Below the pieces are notes generated by a model. That model was not told the origin of the DNA. It ran no database searches and saw nothing but the letters and a program-made list of their open reading frames with translations. A DNA stretch of 45,032 nucleotides from an uncultured Altererythrobacter sp. (GTDB lineage Bacteria; Pseudomonadota; Alphaproteobacteria; Sphingomonadales; Sphingomonadaceae), in contig CAMPIX010000018.1 in the NCBI GenBank assembly GCA_946886565.1, positions 1 to 45,032 of the forward strand, written 5' to 3'. Positions 44,030-45,032 of this stretch are shown piece by piece. A program made the position numbers and the translations under genes. How positions within the stretch are numbered: position 1 is the first letter of the stretch; the number at the start of each line of letters is the position of its first letter.

Positions 44030-44418
44030 TGCCTGCGGGCGAATCCGATAATTCCGGAGGGCAGCCGAGCATCCGCGAGGCTGCCCTTCTCGGTTTGTGC
44101 CCGCGCTGCGGCGGCGGGACGCTGTTCGCGCGCGGCATCCAGTTTGCCGAACGCTGCAGCGCGTGCGGGCTTGGCTACGACAAGTTCAACGTGGGCGATG
44201 GTCCGGCCGCCTTCCTCACGCTGGTGATCGGTGCGGCGATCACCGGGCTCGCGATCTGGCTTGAGCTGGCTGTGCGCCCGCCGCTGTGGCTGCACGCGAT
44301 GATCTGGGTCCCGATAACCGCCGCTGCGGTCGTGTTCGGACTGCGGGTCGCCAAGGCCGCGCTGCTCGCTTCAGAGTATCGCAACGGTGCGAAGGAAGCC
44401 GGCGGGCGCGACGTGTGA
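44029..44418 (+). CDS. DUF983 zinc-ribbon membrane protein
   Basis: 129 residues: a small zinc ribbon (CPRC at about 23-26, CSAC about 18 residues later) followed by two TM helices. DUF983 genes are regularly found between ctaE and surf1 in alphaproteobacteria, so a role in oxidase assembly is plausible but unproven. Start at ATG 44029 overlaps the ctaE stop by one base, and its own stop overlaps surf1 in the same way. Confidence 0.92.
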   Translation: MPAGESDNSGGQPSIREAALLGLCPRCGGGTLFARGIQFAERCSACGLGYDKFNVGDGPAAFLTLVIGAAITGLAIWLELAVRPPLWLHAMIWVPITAAAVVFGLRVAKAALLASEYRNGAKEAGGRDV

Positions 44419-45020
44419 TGCGCAGAATACCGATCATCCCGACCGTGATCGTGCTCGCTGCGGTGGCGACGATGATCGCGCTCGGCTTCTGGCAGCTCGA
44501 CCGCAAGGCGCAGAAGGAAGCGCTGCTCGCGCATTATGCGCAGGCGCAGACGATGTCCGCGGCGATCCCCTGGCCGCGCAGCGAAGCCGAGGCCGAAACG
44601 GCGCTGTTCCGCCACGCGCAGCTCGATTGCGAGCGGGTGCTCTCGATCTCCTCGCGCGCGGGAACGAGTGTCGAGGGACGGAAGGGCTGGGCGCATGTCG
44701 CGCGTTGCGCGATCGACGGGGGCGGCGAGGCGAATGTCGCCATCGGCTGGTCCGAACAGCCCGAAACGCCCGTATGGCAGGGCGGCACGGTCGAAGGCAT
44801 TGTGGCTCCGGGCCCCCGCCTCGTCGCAGGCCGGCCGGTCGCTGGGCTGGCTGCGCTCGCGCCGCCAGATCCCGCCGACATCCCCAACAACCACCTCGCC
44901 TACGCCGGCCAGTGGTTCTTCTTCGCGCTCACCGCGCTGGTGATCTACGTGCTGGCGCTGCGGCGGAGATGGCGGACGGAAAAATCCTCCCCGGAACGGG
45001 GAGGGGGGCCGCCCGCGTAG
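44418..45020 (+). CDS. SURF1 family oxidase assembly protein
   Basis: 200 residues. N-terminal TM (about 7-23) with the family motif GFWQLDRKAQK, a periplasmic domain with CAIDGGGEANVAIGW, then a C-terminal TM (AYAGQWFFFALTALVIYVLAL). SURF1 helps haem A insertion into subunit I. The last twelve or so codons and the TAG come from a dispersed repeat copy that begins at 44984; the family normally ends near RRRW. The stop at 45018-45020 is inside the window. Confidence 0.93.
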   Translation: MRRIPIIPTVIVLAAVATMIALGFWQLDRKAQKEALLAHYAQAQTMSAAIPWPRSEAEAETALFRHAQLDCERVLSISSRAGTSVEGRKGWAHVARCAIDGGGEANVAIGWSEQPETPVWQGGTVEGIVAPGPRLVAGRPVAGLAALAPPDPADIPNNHLAYAGQWFFFALTALVIYVLALRRRWRTEKSSPERGGGPPA

Positions 45021-45032
45021 CGGGGGTGGAGG
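44984..45032. repeat. Second copy of the CCTCCCCG/CGGGGAGG dispersed repeat (cut by window end)
   Basis: The 21-bp arm of the 41335 repeat recurs exactly at 44984-45004, followed by GGGGCCGCCCGCG and GTGGAGG, equivalent to the GTGGAGGGG of the first copy. The second arm would lie past the window. It overlaps the surf1 3' end and adds its last codons. Confidence 0.85.

Overview
The window is a gene-dense, high-GC segment of an alphaproteobacterial chromosome, most likely a sphingomonad of the Erythrobacteraceae type. Pointers are the aa3 oxidase operon order ctaC-ctaD-ctaB-(small membrane protein)-ctaG-ctaE-DUF983-surf1, the hisG-hisD-nusB-thiL operon, the bolA/J-domain pair with cobS further along, a K+-independent H+-pyrophosphatase, and interspersed repeats of a kind I associate with sphingomonads. 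No tRNA, rRNA, CRISPR array, integrase, transposase or phage gene is visible. The taxonomic call is from recognition only; no database was searched.

Layout. 25-4425 (+): uvrC and a CHASE2-like/EAL cyclic-di-GMP protein. 4419-4578: a tiny transcription unit with a CtrA-like box, a 12-codon aromatic-rich ORF with a strong ribosome site, and a perfect intrinsic terminator. 4808-7799 (-): TesB thioesterase, a JmjC-like cupin and a CelD/BioF2-type acetyltransferase. 7880-10140 (-): hppA with its own promoter and terminator. 10253-11418 (+): a 64-residue membrane protein coupled to a membrane di-iron desaturase/hydroxylase. 11415-14694 (-): hisG-hisD-nusB-thiL. 14733-15812 (+): DUF2332 gene. 15928-19499 (-): bolA, GST, pirin, SDR and epoxide-hydrolase-like genes, tightly overlapping. 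19551-20144 (+): J-domain protein.

20141-26648 (-): eleven co-directional small-enzyme genes (GFA, three GSTs, SRPBCC, RibD-C/DHFR-like, three VOC proteins, three DUF1428 domains in two genes). A divergent HxlR-type regulator at 26718 shares their promoter region, where two exact 11-bp direct repeats lie 21 bp apart. This block separates bolA/J-domain from cobS (28349), and no cobT follows cobS. 27417-28256 (-): MpaB-like oxygenase. 29390-31543 (+): class A penicillin-binding protein. 31769-38322 (-): two hotdog thioesterases, then the chain pyrE-pdxJ-acpS-lepB-AI-2E-DUF3089-ruvX, with a cluster of tetraloop hairpins between pdxJ and acpS. 38395-45020 (+): the cytochrome oxidase operon with its haem A and copper assembly factors.

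Working together: most genes are housekeeping (repair, histidine, thiamine, pyridoxal phosphate and pyrimidine synthesis, protein export, cell wall, respiration). The accessory part is the 15.9-26.7 kb stretch, which looks like an electrophile and small-molecule detoxification block under one local regulator. The least expected items are the 12-codon unit at 4491, the HxlR-linked block with its DUF1428 expansion, the acetyltransferase-cupin pair, cobS without cobT, and a dispersed repeat that supplies the last codons and stop of surf1.
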